From contig UREV01000034.1 in the NCBI GenBank assembly GCA_900546925.1, forward strand, positions 1-12,850: a stretch of 12,850 nt of DNA. The letters run 5' to 3'. Under the pieces are notes generated by a model that ran no database searches, had not been told where the DNA came from, and worked only from the letters and a program-made list of their open reading frames with translations. Of this stretch, positions 6,116 to 12,850 are shown one piece after another; the stretch's first letter is position 1; the number at the start of each line of letters is the position of its first letter. Origin of the DNA: an uncultured Bacteroides sp. GTDB lineage: Bacteria > Bacteroidota > Bacteroidia > Bacteroidales > UBA932. A program made the position numbers and the translations under genes.

Positions 6116-8551
6116 ATGAGAAGATTCTTTAAATACCTGACAATCACTGTTGTATTGGCATTGACCTATACCTTGGCGGCAGCTCATGACGAGGAGAAGC
6201 TTCAGCCGTTCAGGCCGTATGGGATGAGCGCGTTCAAGGATTCTTTGTCGATGCAGGAATTTCGTGATTATCTTTCCGAAATCAGAAAGACGAGACCGAC
6301 GGTGGCACTTGTGCTCAGCGGTGGCGGGGCGAAGGGTGTCGCGCATATCGGCGTTTTGCAGTACTTGGATTCGCTGAAAATTCCGGTGGATGTGGTTTTG
6401 GGTACCAGTATGGGAGGACTTATGGGAGGAATGTATGCGTTGGGATATTCTCCTGCCCAGATGGATTCCATCGTCAAGTCTTTCGACTGGGATATGGCAC
6501 TGACTGACAAGGTGCCAAGAAATTATGTGTCTTTCGCGACGAAGAAGTATCGGGAGAAATTTCTGCTGTCCTTCCCGTTTTTCTATGCCCGTAAGGATTA
6601 TTTGGAGAAGCGCAATGAGGATATCCGATATGCAGCTGCCGAGAATAAGCACGACCAGATTCATTTCGGTGCGGGGAAGGGTGATGCCAATGCGCTTGTG
6701 AAGGAGAATCTTTTGGGCAGTCTTCCGTCAGGCTTTGCTTTCGGACAGAATGTGAATAATATATTCAGTTCATTGACAGTGGGTTATCAGGATAATATAA
6801 ATTTTAAAGACTTACCTGTGCCTTTTGTCTGTGTGGCTACCGAGATGGTAACAGCCAAGCCTAAGATTTGGTTTGACGGTAAGATAAATACTGCGTTGAG
6901 GTCCACGATGTCCATTCCGGGAGTGTTCGCTCCTGTTCGTGTGGATGGAATGGTGCTGGTCGACGGCGGCATGCGTGACAACTATCCGACGGATCTGGCG
7001 AAGAAGATGGGAGCTGATATTATAATAGGTGTCGATTTGGCCAGCGGTTATAGAGATTATATGTCACTGAATAACCTTGGAGATATCATTTCCCAGGGTA
7101 TCGATATGCTGGGAAGAGAGTCTTATGAGCAGAATGTCAGCATACCCGATATTACTATAAAGCCTTATCTTCCGGAGTTCAATATGATGAGTTTCGACGA
7201 CAAGAGCGTTGCAGCGATTATGGAGAGAGGGTGGATTGCGGCTCAGGACCAGAAGGAAGCGCTGGACAGTATCAAGGCACTGATAGGTCCATACGAAAAG
7301 AAACTTCACAACAAGAAGGCCATAGATATCAATACGGAGCCGGTCAGGATTTCCAATGTGGAAATTACTGGAGTTTCTCACAGTGAGGCTCGTTATCTTA
7401 TGGAAAAGATCGGCCTCAATCATGAAAAAAAACTCGGAAAAGGTGCGATCGAGGATGCTGTCGCTACGATTTTCGGGACCAATGCCTTCGATTATGTGAC
7501 TTATGAGTTGGTGGGTGACGAAGAGCCTTTCGAACTTGTGATACATTGTAAGAAAGGTCCTGTACACCAGTTCGGTATAGGCGGACGCTTCGATACGGAG
7601 GAGATTGTTTCCGTTTTGTTGAATTTAGGGTTCAATGTTCATAATATCCAAGGCTCCGCAGTGGATTTGACCGGAAAGGTAGGAACGAATCCTTATGCAA
7701 AGGTCCACTATTATTACATGAATCCTGTGGGCCCGACTTTGAATGCCACGGCTTCACTTAACTGGACTGACCGCAATCAGTTCAAGCTCGGTTCCGGAGA
7801 TTATACGGTAGCTTATCTTAAAATCATGGAGGAACTGTATATTTCTAATCTGCATTGGAAAAAATTCGATGTCCGCGCTGGTGTCAGAAACAACTTCTTC
7901 AAACTGAACAGCATCATGGCGGATAAAGTAATCGGTGATTATGACCTCGGAATGTTGAAGAACAGTTATTTGTCTGCGTTCATCAATGCTCAGGCCGAGA
8001 CTTTCGATAACGGATATTTTCCTACTAAAGGCTTCTCGATGGGTTTGGGGTATGAGTTTGTGTTTAAGGGACTTATACATCATATATCTCCATTTCATGC
8101 AGTTAATTTCGACATGAAGGCGGTAGCCCTGTCTAAAGGATGCTTTACACTGATGCCTTCAGTGCATGCGCGTTTCTTGTTCGGGGAAGATGTGGCCTTG
8201 CCGTATATGAACCTTATAGGTGGCGCGATGGCCGGAAGATATCTTCCTCAGCAAATTCCTTTTGCCGGAATCAACTATGCTGTAGCTATGCAGAATTATA
8301 TGACTTCAGTGGGTTCTGATTTCAGATTCAGGCTTTTCAAGAACAACTATCTCACATTAATGACCAATTATGCTTTCGCATTCTCTGACTGGAGTGATTT
8401 CAATGATATAAAAAACAATATCACAGCCGTTTACGGTACCGGTCTGAAATATTCGTTTGATTCCATTGTCGGTCCTATGGAGTTCGATGTGCATTGGTCT
8501 ACCAAGCGGCATAAGCTGGGAGCTTACCTGAATATCGGTCTTTATTTCTAG
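6116..8551 (+). CDS. Patatin-like phospholipase with POTRA and outer-membrane beta-barrel
   Basis: Predicted outer-membrane protein of 811 residues. A signal peptide is visible at about 1-23 (basic start, hydrophobic core, AAA-type end). The patatin domain (about 60-320) has the oxyanion loop GGGAKG (69-74), the nucleophile elbow GTSMGG with Ser98, and DGG with Asp283, so the Ser/Asp dyad is complete. A POTRA-like segment follows (about 410-475), then a C-terminal barrel of alternating aromatic strands ending in phenylalanine, as expected for BAM-inserted proteins. This order resembles type Vd proteins such as PlpD; whether the lipase is released or stays attached is not visible here. A Lys/Asn-rich stretch (about 148-210) lies inside the patatin fold. 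It starts 7 nt after rlmN and ends 4 nt before recX. The substrate is unknown; membrane phospholipid is the natural guess. Confidence 0.93.
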   Translation: MRRFFKYLTITVVLALTYTLAAAHDEEKLQPFRPYGMSAFKDSLSMQEFRDYLSEIRKTRPTVALVLSGGGAKGVAHIGVLQYLDSLKIPVDVVLGTSMGGLMGGMYALGYSPAQMDSIVKSFDWDMALTDKVPRNYVSFATKKYREKFLLSFPFFYARKDYLEKRNEDIRYAAAENKHDQIHFGAGKGDANALVKENLLGSLPSGFAFGQNVNNIFSSLTVGYQDNINFKDLPVPFVCVATEMVTAKPKIWFDGKINTALRSTMSIPGVFAPVRVDGMVLVDGGMRDNYPTDLAKKMGADIIIGVDLASGYRDYMSLNNLGDIISQGIDMLGRESYEQNVSIPDITIKPYLPEFNMMSFDDKSVAAIMERGWIAAQDQKEALDSIKALIGPYEKKLHNKKAIDINTEPVRISNVEITGVSHSEARYLMEKIGLNHEKKLGKGAIEDAVATIFGTNAFDYVTYELVGDEEPFELVIHCKKGPVHQFGIGGRFDTEEIVSVLLNLGFNVHNIQGSAVDLTGKVGTNPYAKVHYYYMNPVGPTLNATASLNWTDRNQFKLGSGDYTVAYLKIMEELYISNLHWKKFDVRAGVRNNFFKLNSIMADKVIGDYDLGMLKNSYLSAFINAQAETFDNGYFPTKGFSMGLGYEFVFKGLIHHISPFHAVNFDMKAVALSKGCFTLMPSVHARFLFGEDVALPYMNLIGGAMAGRYLPQQIPFAGINYAVAMQNYMTSVGSDFRFRLFKNNYLTLMTNYAFAFSDWSDFNDIKNNITAVYGTGLKYSFDSIVGPMEFDVHWSTKRHKLGAYLNIGLYF

Positions 8552-8555
8552 AGCT

Positions 8556-9029
8556 ATGGAGCAGGATAAGTATAAAAAAGTCCTCGACAAGATTCAGGCC
8601 CAATGTGTCAGACGGGAGTATTGTACGTCTGATATCCGTGCCAAGGTCCTGAAGGCCGTGGAAGGGGATGAGGAGATGGCTGATGAGATGGTGGCGGCTC
8701 TTGTGGCGGACAAGTTTGTGGATGATTTGCGTTATGCTTCTGCGTTTGCACGTGAAAAATCTGCGATTTCAGGATGGGGTGCGCAGAAAATATCGTTCAT
8801 GTTAGTGCGTAAAGGCATTGACAAACAGATTATTAAAGATGCTTTGGCGGAGGTGGACGGGGCTGCGGCGACTAAGAAACTGGAGTCTGCGGTAGCTGCC
8901 AAGTATCGCTCTTTGGCGGAAGATCCTCAGTGTCGTCTTAAATTGTTGCGTTTTGCGTTGGGGCGCGGTTATGGATATGATGAGGTCAAGTCTGTTGTTG
9001 AAAAAATAATGAGAGGTGGACTGGACTGA
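8556..9029 (+). CDS. recX: Regulatory protein RecX
   Basis: RecX binds RecA filaments and, in characterised bacteria, limits their growth and strand-exchange activity. The 157-residue product is all-helical in pattern and shows the RecX tandem three-helix arrangement: RREYCTSDIRAKVLKAV, then VAALVADKFVDDLRYASAFAREK, WGAQKISFMLVRKGIDKQIIKDAL, and a final RLKLLRFALGRGYGYDEVKSVV repeat. The length is normal for RecX. It lies 4 nt after the patatin gene and overlaps the next gene by 14 nt. It is not in the recA transcript: recA is on the other strand and divergent from this operon. The family call rests on overall pattern, since RecX sequences are poorly conserved. Confidence 0.9.
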   Translation: MEQDKYKKVLDKIQAQCVRREYCTSDIRAKVLKAVEGDEEMADEMVAALVADKFVDDLRYASAFAREKSAISGWGAQKISFMLVRKGIDKQIIKDALAEVDGAAATKKLESAVAAKYRSLAEDPQCRLKLLRFALGRGYGYDEVKSVVEKIMRGGLD

Positions 9030-9813
9030 TGATATAGCCGTTTTTCTGGAAAGTGAGGGTTTCGGCTTTTCTGTGGAGGAGAAGTGCGGGATAAAAGAGT
9101 TCCGTGTCCATGTGGATTATGCCGGAGGTGGAGATGTATTGCTCGACGCTGTGCCTGCATTGACCCGGACATTGACCTTGGCAGAAAATATTTTGCGGGC
9201 GGCGGAGACTCTGAGGCGGGAACCTGGGAAGCGGGTGTTCGTTCCGCAGGATTTTTGGATGGGGCGCGGCGAGATGGTCCGGAAGCGGCTTCTGGCGCAA
9301 CTGGGTCGGTTCAGGCCGGTTTTTGCGCGGAATACGGTGGTCCGGAGGCTTTCTAAGCCTGAAACGGCAGGTTTTTTGGATGCATGGCATTCTTATGGCG
9401 ACGCGACTGCGCGGTATCGTTACGGGATGTTCGGAAAAGATGGGGAACTGCTGGCGGTGGCTACTTTTTCTGCTGCGCGCAAGTGGCTGAAGGATAATGG
9501 TATAGTTCGTTCGTGCGAGTGGGTGCGTTATGCTTCTTTGCCGGATGTCCGTGTGGTCGGCGGTATGGGGAAGGTGTTGAAAACTTTCGTGCGGGATGTC
9601 GGGCCGGATGATGTGATGAGTTATGCGGATCTGGAGTGGACTGACGGGAGTGTTTATGAGGCGTTGGGCTTCGTGGCGGAGTCGTTCCGGGAGCCTGTGC
9701 TTTATTTTGTGGACCCTGAGACCTGGAAGCGTGTGCCGTGTGATAAGTCGTTGAATGAAAATGCGTTGTATCACTATAATCTAGGAAGTGTAAAATATCG
9801 TATGAAGTTATGA
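9016..9813 (+). CDS. Uncharacterised protein resembling phage/homing-endonuclease-associated (Hef-like) proteins
   Basis: 265 residues, no signal peptide or membrane segment. Two regions recall proteins common in large phages and annotated Hef-like homing endonucleases. One is RVFVPQDFW followed by a basic helix and ARNTVVRRLS (about 74-112), similar in layout to their (I/V)xEDxW...K...ARKCxI stretch. The other is FLDAWHSYG, then LLAVATFS, WVRYAS, VVGGMGKVLKTF, VMSYADLEWTDGSVYEALGF (about 118-230). This comparison is from memory. I cannot see an intact nuclease active site, and the second half may be an acetyltransferase-like fold. The start used is GTG 9016, overlapping recX by 14 nt; a later non-ATG start is possible. 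The end overlaps mtgA by 4 nt (ATGA). Codon use looks richer in CGG and GCG than neighbouring genes, possibly a sign of transfer. Confidence 0.75.
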   Translation: MDWTDDIAVFLESEGFGFSVEEKCGIKEFRVHVDYAGGGDVLLDAVPALTRTLTLAENILRAAETLRREPGKRVFVPQDFWMGRGEMVRKRLLAQLGRFRPVFARNTVVRRLSKPETAGFLDAWHSYGDATARYRYGMFGKDGELLAVATFSAARKWLKDNGIVRSCEWVRYASLPDVRVVGGMGKVLKTFVRDVGPDDVMSYADLEWTDGSVYEALGFVAESFREPVLYFVDPETWKRVPCDKSLNENALYHYNLGSVKYRMKL

Positions 9814-10532
9814 ATATTATGAAAAAGAAGCGTTCCTTTGCCGGTAGATTGTGTCGGCTTTTGCTCATCAAGATACCTGTCGGGGTGGTTGTGCTGAGCC
9901 TGCTGTGGGTGTTGGCCCTGAAGTGGGTACCGGTATGGGTTACTCCTCTTATGATACAGCGGACGGTCGAAAACTGGAATGACAAGACTTTCAAGACACA
10001 TAAGACGTGGGTGAGTTATGACCGGATTTCGCCGGAATTGGCAAAAGCTGTGATAGCAAGTGAAGATAATCTGTTCGACAGTCATAACGGATTCGATTGG
10101 AAGTCAATCAATAAGGCGATAAATGATCACGAGAAGCGGGGAAAGCGTTTGAGGGGAGCGAGCACGATTTCGCAGCAGACGGCTAAGAATGTGTTTCTGC
10201 TGCCTTCCAGGAGCTACGTGAGGAAGGGTTTGGAGGCGTATTTCACTGTACTGATTGAGTTTATGTGGGGAAAGGAGCGGATCATGGAGGTTTATCTCAA
10301 TGTCGCTGAGATGGGGCGCGGTATCTACGGAGCGGAGGCTGCCGCCACGCAATTGTTCGGAAAAAGAGCCTCGAAATTGTCGCGCCGGGAGAGCTGCCTG
10401 ATCGCCGCCTGCCTGCCGAATCCACTCAAAAGAAACGCTTCGCGGCCCTCGGGTTATGTCAATGCCAGGGCGACGGAAATCGAGAAATTAGAGTATAAAC
10501 TTGCATATCCTGACTATATTTTGCGCAAATAA
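9810..10532 (+). CDS. mtgA: Monofunctional biosynthetic peptidoglycan transglycosylase
   Basis: Polymerises lipid II into glycan strands on the periplasmic face of the inner membrane, without a transpeptidase domain. The 240-residue product has one N-terminal membrane anchor (about 18-39) and a GT51 domain: SEDNLFDSHNGFDW with the expected catalytic Glu85, RGASTISQQTAKN (about 115-127), and the GKERIMEVYLNVAEMGRGIYGAEAAA stretch that ends the GT51 core. The length fits MtgA and excludes a bifunctional penicillin-binding protein. The start ATG 9810 forms an ATGA overlap with the previous stop; ATG 9819 is an alternative. It is the last gene of the rlmN operon, and its 3' end overlaps a possible purC -33 element. 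Confidence 0.95.
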   Translation: MNIMKKKRSFAGRLCRLLLIKIPVGVVVLSLLWVLALKWVPVWVTPLMIQRTVENWNDKTFKTHKTWVSYDRISPELAKAVIASEDNLFDSHNGFDWKSINKAINDHEKRGKRLRGASTISQQTAKNVFLLPSRSYVRKGLEAYFTVLIEFMWGKERIMEVYLNVAEMGRGIYGAEAAATQLFGKRASKLSRRESCLIAACLPNPLKRNASRPSGYVNARATEIEKLEYKLAYPDYILRK

Positions 10533-10580
10533 TAGAATTATTTTTTAAATTTGTATAAAAATGTGCTAGAATTAGACTTG
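10521..10580 (+). promoter_or_regulatory. purC promoter region, two chained candidate promoters
   Basis: Candidate 1: TTG 10521-10523, a 22-nt gap, then a perfect -7 box TAAATTTG at 10546-10553. Candidate 2: the TTTG ending that box (10550-10553), a 19-nt gap, then TAGACTTG at 10573-10580 with one mismatch to TAnnTTTG. Candidate 1 gives a leader of about 40 nt and candidate 2 one of about 15 nt before ATG 10600. I see no riboswitch-sized leader and no purine-repressor box. Confidence 0.6.
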
Positions 10581-10599
10581 AACTTAAACTTTATCAATT

Positions 10600-11541
10600 A
10601 TGGAAGCAATTCTTAAAACGGACTTTAATTTTCCAGGGCAGACTGCGAAATATGTGGGAAAAGTACGTGATGTCTATGACATCGAAGGAAAGTACCTTGT
10701 AATGGTAGTTTCAGATAGAATTTCTGCATTTGATGTTGTTTTGCCGAAAGGAATTCCGTTTAAGGGACAGGTGTTGAATCAGATTGCGGCCAAGTTTTTG
10801 GACGCCACGGCTGATATTGTTCCCAACTGGAAGATTGCTTCACCTGATCCGGCTGTTACAGTAGGTTATAAATGTGAGCCTTATCGTGTGGAGATGGTTA
10901 TCCGCGGATGCCTTGCCGGTCATGCTTGGCGTGAGTATCAGGAAGGTAAGCGTGAGTTGTGCGGTGTGAAGTTGCCTGACGGCATGGTGGAGGGACAGGC
11001 TTTTCCAGAGCCTATCATCACACCTTCTGCGAAGGCGTCTGAGGGACATGATGAGGATATTACCAGAGAAGAGATTATCGCTCAGGGAATTGTACCTGAG
11101 GAAGATTATATTCAGATAGAGAATTATACACGTGCGATTTTCAAGAGGGGACAGGAGATAGCTGCCAAGATGGGGCTTATTCTCGTGGATACCAAGTATG
11201 AGTTTGGAAAGCGTGACGGCAAGATATATCTTATGGATGAGGTGCATACTCCTGATTCTTCGCGTTATTATTATGCTGAGGGTTATGAGGAACGGCTTCG
11301 TAAAGGTGAGAAACAGAAGCAGTTGTCTAAGGAGTTTGTACGTGAATGGCTGATGGATAATGGCTTCCGGGGGCAGGAGGGGCAGAAAGTTCCCGAAATG
11401 ACTCCTGAGGTGGTTTCTCATATCGAGGACAGGTATATCGAATTGTATGAGAAGATTACCGGAAGCAAATTTGAGAAACGTGAATATAGCGCAGAAGGAA
11501 TCTGCAAAAACGTTACAGAATATTTGAAGTCTCTCATCTAA
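10600..11541 (+). CDS. purC: Phosphoribosylaminoimidazole-succinocarboxamide synthase (SAICAR synthetase)
   Basis: Purine biosynthesis enzyme that joins CAIR and aspartate with ATP to form SAICAR. The 313-residue product is the longer SAICAR synthetase form. It shows the GKVRDVYD motif (20-27), VSDRISAFDVVLPKGIPFKG (37-56), the MVIRGCLAGHAWREY block, PSAKASEGHDEDIT in the active site region, LVDTKYEFG, and LMDEVHTPDSSRYY. No expected block is missing. It has its own promoter region 67 nt after mtgA. The start ATG at 10600 follows an A/T-rich leader without a Shine-Dalgarno. No terminator follows; the recombinase-like gene begins 12 nt after the stop, so the two are probably co-transcribed. 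Confidence 0.97.
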   Translation: MEAILKTDFNFPGQTAKYVGKVRDVYDIEGKYLVMVVSDRISAFDVVLPKGIPFKGQVLNQIAAKFLDATADIVPNWKIASPDPAVTVGYKCEPYRVEMVIRGCLAGHAWREYQEGKRELCGVKLPDGMVEGQAFPEPIITPSAKASEGHDEDITREEIIAQGIVPEEDYIQIENYTRAIFKRGQEIAAKMGLILVDTKYEFGKRDGKIYLMDEVHTPDSSRYYYAEGYEERLRKGEKQKQLSKEFVREWLMDNGFRGQEGQKVPEMTPEVVSHIEDRYIELYEKITGSKFEKREYSAEGICKNVTEYLKSLI

Positions 11542-11553
11542 ATTTTATTGTTA

Positions 11554-12627
11554 ATGCGGTATAACAGAGACAATGTATCTGTACTTGTCATATTGGATAA
11601 GCGCAGGGCGAAGAAATCTGGATTGTTCCCTGTGAAAATCGAAGTGATTTTCCAGCGTATCCAGAAGTATTATCCGATTCTCGTGGATATGTCCGAAGAG
11701 GGTTGGAATGAGATTGTTGCCAATTGGGATCATCTTCCGGATTCCAATCAGGTCAAGGTCAAGTTCGCCAGGGCTTGTCGTGAGGTGAATTGTATCTTGG
11801 ATGAAGGCCAGTTTTCTTTCGAAGCTTTGGATGCCCGTTATTCTATGGCGACTGAACTTACTCTCGATAAGGGTATGGATATAATGAGGAGTGAGTTTTA
11901 TTGTGAGGGAAAGATCAATTCTTCGCTTATGGTCAGGTATGCCATGGAGTGTGTCCAGCGTTTTGCCGGAGTAGGTGTCCGGTTCAATGATGTCAACGCG
12001 GATTGGCTGAAGCGTTTCGAGAGGTTTATTTTGGATGAGAGAAAGAGTCTCGCGACTGTGGACATATATATGAAGGCGGTGAAGGCTACTTACAGAAGGG
12101 CCATCGCAATCGGTTATGTGAATCCGTCCAGGTATCCTTTCGGTCGTGACCGTTATGTGATTCCGAAGGCTGCTCCACGTTCGGTAGGGCTTTCTCTTGA
12201 GGATTTGGAGAAGTTGCGTAACTATAAGGGTACCAGGGCGATGGAGAGGTATCGTGATCTCTGGATGTTCTCGTATTTGTCTGGCGGAATGAATTTCAGG
12301 GATTTGATTTTTCTCCAGTATCGGAATATTGTGGGCGATGAGATTTGCTATATGCCTTCCATCATAACTGTTCCGGATGATTCGAAGTTGGTGCATGTCC
12401 CGATTACTGACGAGATGAGGGAAATCTTGCGACGTTGGGGTAATCCTAATCGCGGAAAGCCTGGCATGTATCTTTTCAGATATGTGAAGGGACGTTTGAC
12501 CGAGGAAGAGAAAGCGGTGCTTGTGCGCAAGGTTATCTGCTTGTGTAACAGGGCTCTCAGGAAGATATCGTCGGATATTGGTATACCTGCGTTCACTACG
12601 CTTGCGGCCAAAAGGTCTGCGCGGTAG
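11554..12627 (+). CDS. Tyrosine-recombinase-like protein lacking the catalytic C-terminus, probably inactive
   Basis: The 357-residue product has the Bacteroidota integrase layout: an Arm-type N-terminal domain (about 8-95), a SAM-like core-binding domain (about 100-200; KSLATVDIYMKAVKATYRRAI), and a catalytic-domain scaffold (about 212-357; WMFSYLSGGMNFRDLIFLQY, then RRWGN and the TEEEK region). Key residues are absent. YLSGG (241-245) has no Arg at the first catalytic position. The usual RxKT is replaced by YMPSI around 266-270. The usual TTxAARHSFAT becomes TTLAAKRSAR and stops, so the HxxR, H/W and nucleophile Tyr are missing. No other frame downstream restores them. ATG 11554 is preferred to TTG 11548. 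It lies 12 nt after purC with no clear promoter, and an intrinsic terminator starts 17 nt after the stop. It is either a decaying mobile-element remnant or a retained DNA-binding protein. Confidence 0.8.
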   Translation: MRYNRDNVSVLVILDKRRAKKSGLFPVKIEVIFQRIQKYYPILVDMSEEGWNEIVANWDHLPDSNQVKVKFARACREVNCILDEGQFSFEALDARYSMATELTLDKGMDIMRSEFYCEGKINSSLMVRYAMECVQRFAGVGVRFNDVNADWLKRFERFILDERKSLATVDIYMKAVKATYRRAIAIGYVNPSRYPFGRDRYVIPKAAPRSVGLSLEDLEKLRNYKGTRAMERYRDLWMFSYLSGGMNFRDLIFLQYRNIVGDEICYMPSIITVPDDSKLVHVPITDEMREILRRWGNPNRGKPGMYLFRYVKGRLTEEEKAVLVRKVICLCNRALRKISSDIGIPAFTTLAAKRSAR

Positions 12628-12644
12628 ATTGTTTTAGATTATGA

Positions 12645-12679
12645 CACGTTGTCTGGGTTTCTCGGGCAACGTGATTTTT
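12645..12679 (+). terminator. Rho-independent terminator after the recombinase-like gene
   Basis: CACGTTG (12645-12651) pairs perfectly with CAACGTG (12667-12673). The inner bases TCTGGG and CTCGGG continue the stem in RNA with three C-G/G-C pairs and three G-U wobbles around a UUU loop, giving about 13 bp. A and then TTTTT (12675-12679) follow directly. It is oriented for rightward transcripts, starts 17 nt after the stop at 12627, and would end the purC-recombinase transcript. Confidence 0.8.
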
Positions 12680-12701
12680 GTTCGTCCGGCACGAATATGA
12701 T

Positions 12702-12802
12702 TTTTTCACGCGCCCGACCGGAGGAGGTTACCGACTCTCGTAAGTGTCTCTGCCGTTGCATACTGAAAAATAAACGTGGTTTTTCACGCGCCCGACCGGA
12801 GG
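12702..12802. repeat. 23-bp direct repeat (two copies, plus a degenerate third)
   Basis: A 23-nt unit consisting of five T followed by CACGCGCCCGACCGGAGG occurs identically at 12702-12724 and 12780-12802, a 78-nt period. A degenerate relative lies just before: GTGATTTTTG then TTCGTCCGGCACG (12671-12693). The bases preceding the copies are also related (GTG or ATG with A/G before the T run). The unit is much richer in GC than the AT-rich sequence between copies. No gene of its own is visible here. Confidence 0.8.
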
Positions 12803-12850
12803 TGCGGCCATGGGAGGTTCGCTTCGCTCATCCCTGACGGGCTGCGCCCG
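12803..12850. other. GC-rich palindromic tail running off the right edge
   Basis: After the second 23-bp copy the sequence becomes GC-rich with short symmetries: TTCGCTTCGCTC near 12818-12829 and the hairpin CGGGC-TGC-GCCCG at 12838-12850, which is cut by the window end. It is probably the start of a dispersed, structured intergenic repeat. That is inference from composition and symmetry, not from another copy seen here. Confidence 0.4.

Noticed and set aside
8986..9774. Long minus-strand frame of 262 codons opposite the Hef-like gene
   Set aside because: It is a shadow caused by GC-rich codons. The plus-strand gene has operon overlaps on both sides and a recognisable pattern; the minus-strand translation has none.
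10533..10599. Purine riboswitch in the purC leader
   Set aside because: The leader is only about 15-40 nt after the predicted starts, too short for a purine aptamer, and no matching stems are visible.
11551..12396. Minus-strand frame of 281 codons opposite the recombinase-like gene
   Set aside because: The plus strand matches the recombinase family across its length; the antisense protein has no recognisable domain.
12671..12802. Possible CRISPR array
   Set aside because: Only two exact copies with a 55-nt gap, no further repeats and no cas genes.
12649..12837. Small plus-strand frame containing the peptide FSRARPE twice
   Set aside because: The repeated peptide only reflects the 23-bp DNA repeat. 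It starts inside the terminator stem and shows no ribosome binding site or family likeness.
12645..12850. Integron attC site beside an integrase
   Set aside because: I could not find paired core sites with the expected spacing, the recombinase is not of IntI type as far as I can see, and no gene cassettes follow.

Overview
The window reads as chromosome of a Bacteroidota bacterium, most likely order Bacteroidales; I cannot fix the family. The evidence is threefold. Several genes are preceded by the Bacteroidota-type -7 box TAnnTTTG, with TTG about 19-22 nt upstream, instead of a sigma70 promoter. Gene starts mostly lack strong Shine-Dalgarno sequences. The protein variants are also typical of the phylum: a patatin-POTRA-barrel outer-membrane protein, a membrane-anchored helix-hairpin-helix protein, an Arm/SAM_5-type tyrosine recombinase, and a hypothetical protein with a coiled coil, a Pro/Glu linker and a conserved C-terminal domain. 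Overall GC looks close to 50%.

Layout. (1) 1-406: no gene seen. A GC-rich left edge carries a large imperfect hairpin (40-96) and a 15-bp direct repeat. It is followed by an AT-rich stretch with two near-identical boxes centred on the palindrome AAAACGTTTT, 51 bp apart. (2) 407-1000 (-): thymidine kinase tdk, divergent from (3) a rightward three-gene operon at 1136-3812: a hypothetical protein, rsmI (16S rRNA 2'-O-methyltransferase) and a helix-hairpin-helix protein. (4) 3830-4867 (-): recA, converging on that operon and divergent from (5) a very tight rightward operon at 5026-10532: rlmN, an outer-membrane patatin-like phospholipase, recX, a protein with a phage/homing-endonuclease-associated domain, and mtgA. 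Gaps there are 7 nt or less, or the genes overlap. (6) 10600-11541: purC with one or two promoters of its own, followed after 12 nt by (7) a tyrosine-recombinase-like gene (11554-12627). That gene lacks the catalytic C-terminus and ends just before a strong intrinsic terminator (12645-12679). (8) 12680-12850: non-coding, with a 23-bp direct repeat and GC-rich palindromic sequence running off the right edge.

How the genes fit together. Most are housekeeping: nucleotide salvage and synthesis (tdk, purC), rRNA modification (rsmI, rlmN), recombination (recA and its modulator recX), and envelope work (patatin-barrel, mtgA). RecA and RecX are encoded on opposite sides of one divergent promoter region. 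RecX is the third gene of the operon led by rlmN, so its supply is tied to translation and envelope genes rather than directly to recA.

I saw no convincing novel multi-gene system. The items most worth a second look are the intact but apparently catalytically dead recombinase behind purC, the phage-type domain protein inside the recX-mtgA operon, and the repeat and palindrome structures at both edges.
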